Positions 1-7,678 of a stretch of DNA of 18,751 nt are shown here, piece after piece. Made by a program: the position numbers and the translations under genes. Every line of letters starts with the position of its first letter. Within the stretch, counting starts at the first letter, position 1. The notes below the pieces were generated by a model that saw only the letters and a program-made list of their open reading frames with translations, was not told where the DNA came from and did no database searches. This DNA is from Acidithiobacillus sp. (GTDB lineage Bacteria > Pseudomonadota > Gammaproteobacteria > Acidithiobacillales > Acidithiobacillaceae): NCBI GenBank assembly GCA_028065135.1, contig JAPTWR010000136.1, positions 1-18,751 of the forward strand, in the 5' to 3' direction.

Positions 1-2
1 AC

Positions 3-110
3 CAGGATGGCCGCTGGCTGCTCCTCGGTACCTGGGGCGGTACGGACCAGGCCGCCATCGACCCCTTCGCCGCCATCACCCTGGATCTCTCCGGGCTGTG
101 GGTGGATTGA
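3..110 (+). CDS. C-terminal end of an Uma2-like (DUF820) protein, partial
   Basis: Only the last 35 residues are in the window; the gene begins before base 1 and stops with TGA at 108-110. The visible tail has a 'DGRWLLLGTWGG' strand followed by 'ITLDLSGLW', a pattern I recognise from the C-termini of Uma2-family (DUF820) proteins. These are PD-(D/E)XK nuclease-fold proteins of mostly unknown role. The catalytic part lies outside the window, so activity cannot be judged. A second short ORF begins 5 bp after the stop. The assignment rests on a short tail only, so the family name is tentative; the reading frame itself looks genuinely coding. Confidence 0.5.
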   Translation, partial: QDGRWLLLGTWGGTDQAAIDPFAAITLDLSGLWVD

Positions 111-115
111 ACCCC

Positions 116-226
116 ATGCGCCTCAGCTCCGAGCAAATCGCCCAGATCCGCCAGAGTGCGGCGGAGGGCCTCGGCCAGGAAACAGACAACCTATGTGGCC
201 ATGGCACGGCAAAGCCCCTGACATGA
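116..226 (+). pseudogene. Truncated nucleotidyltransferase (MNT-like) N-terminus, 36 codons
   Basis: A 36-residue ORF starts with ATG at 116 and ends with TGA at 224-226. Its first ~21 residues (MRLSSEQIAQIRQSAAEGLG) resemble the N-terminal helix of small nucleotidyltransferase-fold proteins (MNT/antitoxin type). In those proteins a 'LFGSR..' strand and the metal-binding DxD follow. Here the similarity stops just before that point and the remaining residues look random, so the catalytic core is gone. The stop overlaps the likely flippase start as ATGA at 223-226, so translation of the remnant may couple to the flippase. It is probably a deletion or recombination remnant at the cluster edge. 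A chance ORF is possible because the diagnostic motifs are missing. Confidence 0.4.
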
Positions 227-1692
227 CCGCCTCCCAACCACGCATCGCGCGATCGACCCTCATCAATCTGGCGGGCCTGCTCATCCCCACCGTGGTTTCG
301 CTGGCCACGGTGCCTCTTTATCTGCGTTGGATCGGTGAAGTCCGTTACGGCGTCCTGCTCCTCGCCTTCACCCTGCTCGGCTATTTTGGCGCTTTTGATC
401 TCGGGCTCGGGCGTGCCGTGGCGCAGCGGGTCGCTCGTCAGGAAAGCGGCGAAGAACGCAACCGCACCTTCTGGACCGCCTTTCTCCTCAGCGCGGGCAT
501 GGGCGTATTGGGCGGGATCATTCTCTATTTTCTCGGCCACTGGCTCTTTGCCGATATTTTTCAGATCCCGGCCATGCTGCGCGGCGAGGCCCAAAAGGCC
601 ATTCCCTGGCTCGCCGCCATCGTCCCGCTCATTGCCCTTATCTCCGTACTGGCGGGAACTCTGGAAGCGCGTCAGGCCTTCCTCTCCCTCAATGCCAGCC
701 AGATCATCGGCGTCATCGGCCTCCAGACCTTCCCGCTCCTCAGCGTTGCCCTCGGCCATGGCAGCATCGCCGCGCTCATCGCCGCCGCCCTTGCCGGGCG
801 CCTGGTGGGGGTGCTGGTCATGTTCTGGTTGACCGCCCGCAGGCTGCCCTTTGTGGGATGGCCCGCCCTGCATCGCGCGGAGATTGGCCCCTTGCTGCGC
901 TTTGGCGGCTGGGTGAGCGTCTCCGGTGCGGTTATCCCTCTGCTCACCATCATCGACCGCCTCATCATCGGCGCCCGGCTCGGTGCCGCCGCCGTCACCG
1001 CCTATACCGTGCCTTTTAACCTTACCCAACGCCTCACCTATCTGCCCTATGCCCTCAGCACCACCCTTTTCCCGCGTTTTTCGCAGGCACAAGGGGAAGA
1101 CGCCAAAGGGCTCTTGCGCCAAGCCGTCACCGCCCTCACCGCTATCCAGACCCCCTTCATCGTCCTCGCCATCCTGCTTATGCACCCCTTCCTCAGCTTC
1201 TGGATCGGCGCGGACCTCGCAGCAAAGATGGCGCCAGTAGCCGTCATTTTGCTGCTGGGTATCTGGATCAATGGCCCTGCCTATATCCCTTACGCCTACA
1301 TGCCCGCCCAAGGGCGCCCCGACCTCATGACCAAGTTTTATCTGGCGGAGCTCCTGCCTTTTCTGCTCATTCTCTGGGCACTGATCGCATGGCTGGGCAT
1401 CGTGGGCGCGGCGCTGGCCTGGGCGCTACGGAGCAGCGCAGACGCCATTTTTTGTTTCGCGGCCACCGGGACCACCAAAACCTACGGGCGGGTCATCGGC
1501 CTCACCTTGATCCCCGTTATTGCCGCCACGCTCGTGGCGTTTGCCGCACCGCCCATCGTCTTAGAGTTTTCCATAGGGTCCGCTATTCTTGCCGTTTCTC
1601 TGGGTATGTCCTATCACCTGTTACCGGAATCGCTGCGCCGGCGCGTGATTTTTTGGCGCAAGCCCCCGCTCTCCCCCCATTTTTCGGAGTAG
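223..1692 (+). CDS. Wzx-type polysaccharide flippase (MOP superfamily membrane protein)
   Basis: The 489-residue protein is strongly hydrophobic, with about a dozen membrane segments spread over its length, as in the RfbX/Wzx branch of MOP flippases. These move undecaprenyl-diphosphate-linked glycans from the cytoplasmic to the periplasmic face of the inner membrane. The N-terminus (STLINLAGLLIPTVVSLATV, then YFGAFDLGLGRAV at about residues 50-62) is typical. The frame stays open upstream to base 7, but that part reads as an out-of-frame version of the preceding genes. I chose ATG 223 because it begins where family similarity begins and overlaps the preceding TGA. ATG 193 is possible, having an AGGA at 177-180. 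The methyltransferase follows after 4 bp. No Wzy polymerase or chain-length regulator is visible, so its pathway partners lie elsewhere or it serves another glycan. Confidence 0.88.
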   Translation: MTASQPRIARSTLINLAGLLIPTVVSLATVPLYLRWIGEVRYGVLLLAFTLLGYFGAFDLGLGRAVAQRVARQESGEERNRTFWTAFLLSAGMGVLGGIILYFLGHWLFADIFQIPAMLRGEAQKAIPWLAAIVPLIALISVLAGTLEARQAFLSLNASQIIGVIGLQTFPLLSVALGHGSIAALIAAALAGRLVGVLVMFWLTARRLPFVGWPALHRAEIGPLLRFGGWVSVSGAVIPLLTIIDRLIIGARLGAAAVTAYTVPFNLTQRLTYLPYALSTTLFPRFSQAQGEDAKGLLRQAVTALTAIQTPFIVLAILLMHPFLSFWIGADLAAKMAPVAVILLLGIWINGPAYIPYAYMPAQGRPDLMTKFYLAELLPFLLILWALIAWLGIVGAALAWALRSSADAIFCFAATGTTKTYGRVIGLTLIPVIAATLVAFAAPPIVLEFSIGSAILAVSLGMSYHLLPESLRRRVIFWRKPPLSPHFSE

Positions 1693-1696
1693 TAGC

Positions 1697-2518
1697 ATGA
1701 CTAGCCCTAGGAACAGAATCAAAGCGATCATCCGCAAAACACCCTTGTTTGGCCCGCTCAAGTGGCTTGCAGCGCTGCTGGGGCGGAGCAGTTACCCTTT
1801 GCCATTCTCCCACACCTTACCCGCGGAACCATTTCTGGAACGCGCCATAGCACGCATCGGGCACGCTCCCGACCCGGATCGCCGCGAGGAACAATTCTAC
1901 AGTTATTTCAGCGAAATCTGGGCCGAAGGTTATGAAGAGGGCCTGGCCCAACAATACGCCGCCTACCTGCCTCATCTACCCAAAGGCAGCGCCTTACCTT
2001 TTTTGGATATTGGCTGCGGTGCCGGTGAGTTTGTCCAGTTTTTGAGCGCGCATGGCATCCCCGCGCAAGGTATCGACAGCAATGCTATTGAAGTCGCCAG
2101 GGCAAAAGAACACGGCCTTAATGTCTTCTGTGCCGATGCCCTCAACTACCTGGAAGCACATCAGGAATGTTTTTCCGGCATTTCTCTGCTCGAAGTCATC
2201 GAGCATCTCCCCCCGGAATCCCTTGCCCCTCTCTTGTCCGCCATTTTCCGAGCATTGGCACCCGGAGGGGTAGTACTGCTGGAGACCATCAACGTCAGGC
2301 ACCTCTTAGCCTTCCACAGCTTCTATAGCGACCCTACCCATGCCCGCCCCATTCCATCCGACCTTTTGGTGTTTCTAACGCAATGGCATGGTTTTATGGA
2401 TGTGCAGGTGATTTATACTACTCCGCTGGCCTTCACCCACGAACAGTCCGTTGATCCTTCAAGGGCCTATTTTTCCTATGCCGTGCTGGGAAATAAACCG
2501 ATAGTTCCGCCCTCATGA
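1697..2518 (+). CDS. Class I SAM-dependent methyltransferase
   Basis: This 273-residue protein probably methylates a sugar or glycan end at the cytoplasmic face. The Rossmann-fold SAM-binding loop LDIGCGAGEF lies at about residues 101-112, followed by an acidic 'GIDSN' at the end of strand 2, a 'FCADAL' strand and 'SLLEVIEHLPPE' (motif IV-like). The segment 'FYSDPTHARPIPSDLL' near residue 210 recurs in polysaccharide-cluster methyltransferases, often for O-methylation of terminal sugars. The N-terminal ~95 residues are less conserved. A GGAG at 1686-1689 precedes the ATG by about 7 nt. It sits 4 bp after the flippase and overlaps the next glycosyltransferase by 4 nt (ATGA), so the three are probably co-transcribed and coupled. 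The substrate cannot be read from sequence. Confidence 0.85.
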   Translation: MTSPRNRIKAIIRKTPLFGPLKWLAALLGRSSYPLPFSHTLPAEPFLERAIARIGHAPDPDRREEQFYSYFSEIWAEGYEEGLAQQYAAYLPHLPKGSALPFLDIGCGAGEFVQFLSAHGIPAQGIDSNAIEVARAKEHGLNVFCADALNYLEAHQECFSGISLLEVIEHLPPESLAPLLSAIFRALAPGGVVLLETINVRHLLAFHSFYSDPTHARPIPSDLLVFLTQWHGFMDVQVIYTTPLAFTHEQSVDPSRAYFSYAVLGNKPIVPPS

Positions 2519-3903
2519 AAACCATCATAAAAAGGTGGATACGTACTCTACTGGCCAACCCCATGGCCATTTCTGCTGCGCGAAAAATTTTGCGCCCGTT
2601 TCCCTCGGCAGAAGAAGAAATACGTGTGTGGATTTATTTGCTCAAGAAAAAACTCCTCCACAATGGCACAACACCACTACCGGTTGAAAACATTCAACCA
2701 ACACCTACGACCATGCCTGGCGGACAAAAGCTGCTGATAGATGTATCGGAGTTGGTATTGCGTGACGTGCATACGGGAATTCAACGAGTTGTGCGTAGTC
2801 TCCTGCAAGAGCTGCTGCGCCACCCACCCGGCGATTATGCTGTAGAAGCAGTGTACGTCGATGTGGCAGGCCAACTCCGCTATGCAAGTAAATTTGTCAA
2901 CAGTGTTATGGGCAAGCCCCAGATCGATCTGGAAGAACCACCCGTGCCTATCCACTCGGGAGATCTCTTTTTCTGCCCAGACCTCCACCTGACCTATCCC
3001 TTTGCGATGCTGGCCGCCCTGAAACTGCAAGGATTACGGATAGTTTTTGCTATCTACGATATTATTGCGCTAAATAATCCGGAATTATTTCCTAAAGCCC
3101 TCAAACTCGGTTTTACTGATTGGTTTACAGGGGTAATGAAAGTGGCAGATGCGGTTGTTTGCGACTCCCGCGCCGTTGTTGATGAACTCGAAAGCTGGCT
3201 CGACAGCCATCCTGGTTTACGTACGCGATCTCTGCCCATCGGCTATTTTCACCTCGGCGCGGATATCGAATCCAGCCAGCCCACTCCGGGGCCGGAGGGC
3301 GAAGGTGCGGAAGTCCTGGCCGCCTGCCAGTCGCGCCCAACGCTGCTCATGGTCGGCACCCTGGAACCACGCAAAGGCCACGCCCAGGCGCTGGCGGCGG
3401 TGGAAACGCTCTGGAAGACGGGGATTGACCTCAATCTGGTCATCATCGGCAAGGAAGGCTGGCGCACCCAGCAGTTGGCGCGCCAGTTGCGCCGTCATCC
3501 CGAACGCAACCGGTGTTTATACTGGCTGGACGGTGCCAGCGACGTCCTCTTGCTCCGACTCTATGCCCGCGCCTCCGCGCTCCTCGCCGCCTCCTACGCC
3601 GAAGGCTTCGGCCTGCCCCTCATCGAGGCGGCCCATTACGGGCTGCCCATCATTGCCCGTGATATCCCGGTCTTTCATGAAGTAGCGGGGGATTTTGCCT
3701 TTTATTTCCCCAATACCGACAGCGCCGCGCTGGCCGATAGCCTCCGCCACTGGCTTCAACTCCACGCCGAAGGCAAGGCGCCGCCATCCAAAGACATGCC
3801 CTATCTCACCTGGGCGCAAAGCACCCAACAACTCCTCAAGGTCATTCTCGAAAACGACTGGTACACCACCTACCAGCCAACCACCCCTCTAGACACGCTC
3901 TAA
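2515..3903 (+). CDS. GT4-family glycosyltransferase (group 1), compositionally mosaic
   Basis: The 462-residue protein has a GT-B fold glycosyltransferase of family GT4. After a basic ~65-residue N-terminal extension, the acceptor half begins with KLLIDVSELV and HTGIQRVVRSLL. The nucleotide-sugar half carries GTLEPRKGH at about residue 281 and the EX7E-type signature YAEGFGLPLIEAA at about 361. Related enzymes in O-antigen and capsule loci often transfer mannose or rhamnose; the actual sugar is unknown. The start overlaps the methyltransferase stop (ATGA). By hand count, sample lines are about 35-43% GC in the first half (2581-2640, 3061-3120) but 67-72% after about 3240, which suggests the gene was assembled by recombination near the domain boundary. 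It converges on the next gene with 5 bp between stops and no visible terminator. Confidence 0.87.
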   Translation: MKTIIKRWIRTLLANPMAISAARKILRPFPSAEEEIRVWIYLLKKKLLHNGTTPLPVENIQPTPTTMPGGQKLLIDVSELVLRDVHTGIQRVVRSLLQELLRHPPGDYAVEAVYVDVAGQLRYASKFVNSVMGKPQIDLEEPPVPIHSGDLFFCPDLHLTYPFAMLAALKLQGLRIVFAIYDIIALNNPELFPKALKLGFTDWFTGVMKVADAVVCDSRAVVDELESWLDSHPGLRTRSLPIGYFHLGADIESSQPTPGPEGEGAEVLAACQSRPTLLMVGTLEPRKGHAQALAAVETLWKTGIDLNLVIIGKEGWRTQQLARQLRRHPERNRCLYWLDGASDVLLLRLYARASALLAASYAEGFGLPLIEAAHYGLPIIARDIPVFHEVAGDFAFYFPNTDSAALADSLRHWLQLHAEGKAPPSKDMPYLTWAQSTQQLLKVILENDWYTTYQPTTPLDTL

Positions 3904-3908
3904 AAGCT

Positions 3909-5960
3909 TCAGCCGCGCACCACTTCCCGCATCACCTCCAACACCTGCGTTGCCGCATCCTCCCAGCTATAGAGCGCCGCTCGCGCCGGGCCTGCCGCCG
4001 CCAGCCGGGCGCACAACGCATCGTCCTCCGCCAGCCGCCGCATCCCCGCGGTGATGGACCCCACATCCAGCGGGTCGCAATAGAGCGCCGCGTCGCCGCA
4101 GACCTCCGGCAGGGAGCTGACGTTGGCTACCAGCACCGGGCAGCCCGTGGCCATGGCCTCGATGGGGGGCAGACCGAAGCCCTCGTAGAGGGACGGGTAG
4201 ACCAGTGCCAGGGCGCGCCGATAGAGGGCTGGCAGCAGCTCGTCGCGCAGGTAGCCCAGCATTCGCACCTCGCCGCGCTCCACCATCCCCGTCAGGACCG
4301 CGGCGAAATTACTCTCCTGCCAACCCATCTGACCGACCAGTACCAGCGGGTGCGCCTCACGGATCACCGCCGGCAAGGCCGTATAGGCCGCCAGCAGACC
4401 TGCTAGATTCTTGCGCGGCTCCAGGGTGGAAAGAAAGAGGAAAAAGCGCCGATCGTCTCCCTTGAGCAAGGCGTTGAGCGCGGTTTCTACCGCAGTGCTG
4501 GGGGGTACCGCCATGCGGGGTTCGAGACCCGGATAAATGACATGCAGCCGCCCCGCAGCTTCCGGAAAATAGGATAACACCTCCTGCTCCGTGAAATGTG
4601 AGTCCACAACCACCGCACTGGATCGGGCAATGGCCGGGCGCAACTGTCTTTTCAGGAAGGCGACGCGCTCCGGCGGGTGCGTTTCGGGATAACGCAGATG
4701 AGAAAGATCATGAATCACCAGGACCGATGGCGCATCCGTCGGGGGCACAATGAAATTGGGTCCGAAGACCAAATCAGGATGCCAGTTCTGCGATAGCTGA
4801 GCGAGCCGCCAGCGCTGCAATTGGTACTGGACTTGCCGTCCCATGGGAATCCTCTGCCGCCAGCGCGGTTTCTGGCGGGTGAGCAGCCCTGTGGGATGTG
4901 GCGGAAGTTTGGCATATTCTTGCGCCGTGAAGTAACGGAGCTCCACACCCGGAGCCGATGCCAGTTGCTGGGACATGGTCGCGGCGTAATGGCCGATGCC
5001 CGCCTTGGCGCCATGTAAAGTACTAGCCTCAATGGCGACCCGCAAAATGTCCTTCCCGGAACAGGACGCGAGGCCTCGGGGCGGTGTAACCGTATCGGGA
5101 GGGGGCTGATGGCGTAAGGCGGCGACCATGGCCCGGACGTTAAGCCATCTACCCATGGCAGCCCTGCGGGTGATGCGCGCGGTCATGCCGAGGGCCATCG
5201 CAACCAAGGGCGATGGCGCATAGCGCCGCTGGAAATGACCCACGGAGATGGTCACGTAGTAATCCTTAAGGGGGTGCGTTCTGCCAAGGCTGGAAGACGT
5301 TCGATGCCAAACCAGGGATCGTTCCGCTACCGCGAGATTCCATCCTTTTTGCCGTAAGCGCAGACACAGATCCGCATCTTCCCAATACATGAAGAACGTT
5401 TTTTCATCAAAAAGGCCGGTCTGGGCCAAGGAAACGCCTCGTAGCAACAGGCTACACGCTGTCAGATAATGTAACTGCCCTGCTTTGACTGGATGACGAT
5501 GATGATGGGTCACGCCCAAGCGCAGATGCACCTGCCCGCCTCCCCAGGTCTGGATATGCTCCGGGCGTTCCAGATCGTAGATCACCGAACCAACGGCCCC
5601 CACCTGGGCATCCCGTTCCATCGCCTCGACAAGTGAACGCAAGGCGTCAGGATGGGGAATGGCGTCGGTATTCAGCAACCAGAGGTAATCCGCACCCTGC
5701 TCCAGAGCGTGGCGGATGCCCACATTACAGCCGCCGCCAAAGCCCAAATTGCTCCCAGTTTCCAGAATTGTTACCGGGAATCCAAGATGTGCCGCCGCCG
5801 CCCGAATGCAGGCGACGCTGTCGTCAGTGGAGCCGTTGTCAACGACAACGACCTCTGGCCGTGCGCCCCGCAAATATCGCAATGAACGTAGGCAACGGAT
5901 GGTATCGGCGGCGTTATTCCAGTTGAGTAAAATGGTAGCGACAGTTCCGGTTTTACTCAT
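3909..5960 (-). CDS. Bifunctional GT2-GT4 fusion glycosyltransferase
   Basis: The 683-residue protein joins two complete glycosyltransferase domains. Residues 5 to ~260 form a rhamnosyltransferase-like GT2 domain: VVVVDNGSTDDS at 37-48, LLNTDA near 100, and a YWEDADLCLRLRQKGW motif near 205 supplying the ED catalytic pair. Residues ~305-683 form a GT4 domain starting VAIEASTLHGAKAGIGHYA, with STLEPRKNL and YEGFGLPPIEAM near 590. It could add two consecutive sugars of a repeat unit. The reading frame is open 34 codons further upstream, but I start at ATG 5960 because the family begins there and AAGG lies ~6 nt upstream; the longer form would overlap gtrA. It is the last gene of the minus-strand operon, 28 bp after gtrA. 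Its GT4 half resembles the convergent GT4 neighbour. Confidence 0.88.
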   Translation of the reverse strand: MSKTGTVATILLNWNNAADTIRCLRSLRYLRGARPEVVVVDNGSTDDSVACIRAAAAHLGFPVTILETGSNLGFGGGCNVGIRHALEQGADYLWLLNTDAIPHPDALRSLVEAMERDAQVGAVGSVIYDLERPEHIQTWGGGQVHLRLGVTHHHRHPVKAGQLHYLTACSLLLRGVSLAQTGLFDEKTFFMYWEDADLCLRLRQKGWNLAVAERSLVWHRTSSSLGRTHPLKDYYVTISVGHFQRRYAPSPLVAMALGMTARITRRAAMGRWLNVRAMVAALRHQPPPDTVTPPRGLASCSGKDILRVAIEASTLHGAKAGIGHYAATMSQQLASAPGVELRYFTAQEYAKLPPHPTGLLTRQKPRWRQRIPMGRQVQYQLQRWRLAQLSQNWHPDLVFGPNFIVPPTDAPSVLVIHDLSHLRYPETHPPERVAFLKRQLRPAIARSSAVVVDSHFTEQEVLSYFPEAAGRLHVIYPGLEPRMAVPPSTAVETALNALLKGDDRRFFLFLSTLEPRKNLAGLLAAYTALPAVIREAHPLVLVGQMGWQESNFAAVLTGMVERGEVRMLGYLRDELLPALYRRALALVYPSLYEGFGLPPIEAMATGCPVLVANVSSLPEVCGDAALYCDPLDVGSITAGMRRLAEDDALCARLAAAGPARAALYSWEDAATQVLEVMREVVRG

Positions 5961-5988
5961 CGGCGCCTTGCGGGAAAAGTGAATTGCG

Positions 5989-6384
5989 TCACCGGGGACG
6001 GAATACCAAAGCGCGAGAAGCGGTGAAATTGAATACGAGGCCAGCCAGGGAACCTGCGGCAACCGCCAGAACGGGTTCTTTTGAGAACATCACTATGGTC
6101 AAAACCAAAAGCGCATATACCCCATTATTGACCACCGCGCCAACGGAGTTGGCCGCCACATAATGCAGCCACTCCCGCAACCAGTGGGGGCTGGCGTGGT
6201 GGGCGAAGGTGAACCGCCGGTTCAGTAGCCAGGTCACGGTCACCGCCACGGTAAAGGCGACAGCCTGTGCGGTGAGGGGATCTACACCCGCGCTGGTGAA
6301 TGCCCATACGATGCTGGCGTCCACGAGGAATCCTGCCACACCGGCAAGAGAAAAAAGGAAAAACTCGGTTTTCGGTGAACGCAT
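5989..6384 (-). CDS. gtrA: GtrA-family membrane protein (lipid-linked sugar flippase candidate)
   Basis: This 131-residue, four-helix membrane protein matches the GtrA family in length and layout. Helix 1 contains LAGVAGFLVDASIVWAF, followed by the conserved VTVTWLLNRRFTF segment, then LHYVAANSVGAVVNNGVYAL and a final helix ending FNFTASRALVF. GtrA proteins are thought to flip undecaprenyl-phosphate-linked monosaccharides across the inner membrane for serotype conversion or cell-wall glycan glycosylation. A GtrB-like synthase and a YfhO-like GT-C enzyme lie just upstream in the same operon, completing the expected trio. A truncated GT2 fragment sits immediately upstream with 2 bp spacing. The ribosome binding site is weak, so translation may depend on coupling. 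Confidence 0.9.
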   Translation of the reverse strand: MRSPKTEFFLFSLAGVAGFLVDASIVWAFTSAGVDPLTAQAVAFTVAVTVTWLLNRRFTFAHHASPHWLREWLHYVAANSVGAVVNNGVYALLVLTIVMFSKEPVLAVAAGSLAGLVFNFTASRALVFRPR

Positions 6385-6386
6385 GA

Positions 6387-6659
6387 CTAACTCACCGGCT
6401 CATCCGTGCTACCAGCAGTATGGCCGTTTGGTTCCAGTGGCGATGGATAAGCACTATATTGCAGATAGGCGAACATCTTCGCCTCTCGCCGCCCGCGCGA
6501 AACCGTGTCGAGAATAAGCCCGGTCATAATACTCAAAAACGCTACCAGCATAATTCCCATAGCCAAAACTGCAGTTGGAAGACGCATTACCAAACCCGTT
6601 TGCAAGAACAGGAGTACCACCGGAATAGCTAGGACTAATGAAATCGACATCAATATCAT
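6387..6659 (-). pseudogene. C-terminal fragment of a DPM-like GT2 glycosyltransferase
   Basis: The 90-residue ORF has two hydrophobic helices separated by TGLVMRLPTAVLA and followed by LILDTVSRGRREAKMFAYL. That arrangement is the C-terminal membrane anchor and tail of polyprenyl-phosphate GT2 glycosyltransferases (DPM1/DPG-synthase-like, about 300-330 residues). Reading upstream past the ATG at 6659, the same frame continues with CFSLIG, also family-like, up to about 6680. There it meets the end of gtrB in another frame. No catalytic GT2 domain (DxD, NDGS) is present. The remnant is best explained by replacement of an original GT2 gene's body by the incoming gtrB. It could still make a small membrane protein, since the frame is intact and closely followed by gtrA, but no glycosyl transfer is expected. 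Confidence 0.7.
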
Positions 6660-6679
6660 CCCGATTAATGAAAAGCAGC

Positions 6680-7678
6680 TTACCTTGGAGGAGGCGCGTC
6701 CATTTCGGACCCTGTGGGAAGGGCGGCGCCCGCCCCGGCGCCTGGATCGTCCAGCTCCCGGATTATATAGATGGGGCGGTGCTTGCTCTCCTCGTAAATA
6801 CGCCCAACGTATTCCCCGATCACTCCCAGCGCCATGAGCTGCACCCCTCCGAGGAACAGAATGGCCGCCATCATGGAAGGGTAGCCCTTAACTGGATTGC
6901 CGTAAAGCAGGGTGGCCACCACCAGATAGGCGGCGTAGAGTAGGGAGAGCAAAGATACCAGCAAACCGAGCCAGGAGGCGATCTGGAGCGGTACCTGACT
7001 AAAGGAGGTAATTCCTTCCAGGGCAAAGTTCCACAGCCGCCACCAGTTGAACTTGCTTTTCCCGGCGTGGCGCGGCTCGCGCTGATAATAGACCTCCGCC
7101 GTGCGAAATCCCACCCAGGCGAAAATGCCTTTCATAAAGCGCCTGCGCTCCGGCAAACGGCGGATGGCCTCCAGCGCGGGGCGCGAAATGAGCCGAAAAT
7201 CGCCGGTATCCGCGGGAATGTCGACATGGGTAAGGCGGTTGATCACGCGGTAGAATCCATGGGCTGTTGCCCTTTTCAGCCAGCTCTCCCCAGCGCGGGA
7301 GCTACGCACGGCATTGACGATGTCAGATCCTTCGCGCCACTTGGCGAGCAATTCGGGAATCAGTTCCGGCGGGTCTTGCAAATCGGCGTCAAAAGGGATC
7401 ACCGCGCTGCCTCGGGCATGGTCCAACCCGGCGGTGAGGGCGGCTTCCTTACCAAAATTGCGGGAAAGGTCCAACACCCGTACCCGCGGGTCACGATGGC
7501 GTAAGGCCAGCAGCTTTTCCAGGGTGCCGTCGCTGCTGCCGTCATTCACGCAAACGATTTCCCACGCGCAATGGGTTGTATCCAGCACCGTGGCGATGCG
7601 CTGGTACAGAACATCCACATTGCCCGCCTCATTGTAAAAGGGGATGACCATGGAGATGACGGGAAGGCGTGGGTTCAT
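6680..7678 (-). CDS. gtrB: GtrB-like undecaprenyl-phosphate glycosyltransferase (GT2, DPM-like)
   Basis: The 332-residue protein has a GT2 catalytic domain plus two C-terminal membrane helices, the usual GtrB/CsbB design. It would transfer a sugar from a nucleotide donor to undecaprenyl phosphate at the cytoplasmic face. Visible motifs are ISMVIPFYNE at 8-17, VNDGSSDG at 44-51, the metal-binding PFDADLQDPPE at 95-105 (D97, D99), and the helices around WLGLLVSLLSLLYAAYLV and MMAAILFLGGVQLMALGVIG, then the typical VGRIYEESKHRP end. The start at 7678 is supported by GGAGGA 9 nt upstream and by the ATGA overlap with the YfhO-like gene. A longer in-frame start exists at 7768 but lies inside that gene. 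The GtrA gene two positions downstream is the expected partner. Confidence 0.92.
   Translation of the reverse strand: MNPRLPVISMVIPFYNEAGNVDVLYQRIATVLDTTHCAWEIVCVNDGSSDGTLEKLLALRHRDPRVRVLDLSRNFGKEAALTAGLDHARGSAVIPFDADLQDPPELIPELLAKWREGSDIVNAVRSSRAGESWLKRATAHGFYRVINRLTHVDIPADTGDFRLISRPALEAIRRLPERRRFMKGIFAWVGFRTAEVYYQREPRHAGKSKFNWWRLWNFALEGITSFSQVPLQIASWLGLLVSLLSLLYAAYLVVATLLYGNPVKGYPSMMAAILFLGGVQLMALGVIGEYVGRIYEESKHRPIYIIRELDDPGAGAGAALPTGSEMDAPPPR

Noticed and set aside
7..222. 72-residue N-terminal extension of the flippase
   Set aside because: It reads through the Uma2-like tail and the short remnant in another frame, is Pro-rich without family similarity, and the flippase family begins at about 223.
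76..1311. 411-codon minus-strand ORF opposite the flippase
   Set aside because: Low-complexity, Gly/Glu/Asp-rich translation with no domain; the plus strand carries a clear membrane flippase.
3904..3908. Terminator between the convergent glycosyltransferase genes
   Set aside because: Only 5 bp separate the stops and no GC-rich hairpin with a T-run was seen on either side.
5961..6062. 34-residue N-terminal extension of the GT2-GT4 fusion
   Set aside because: It would overlap the gtrA coding region, and ATG 5960 has a ribosome binding site and coincides with the start of the GT2 family.
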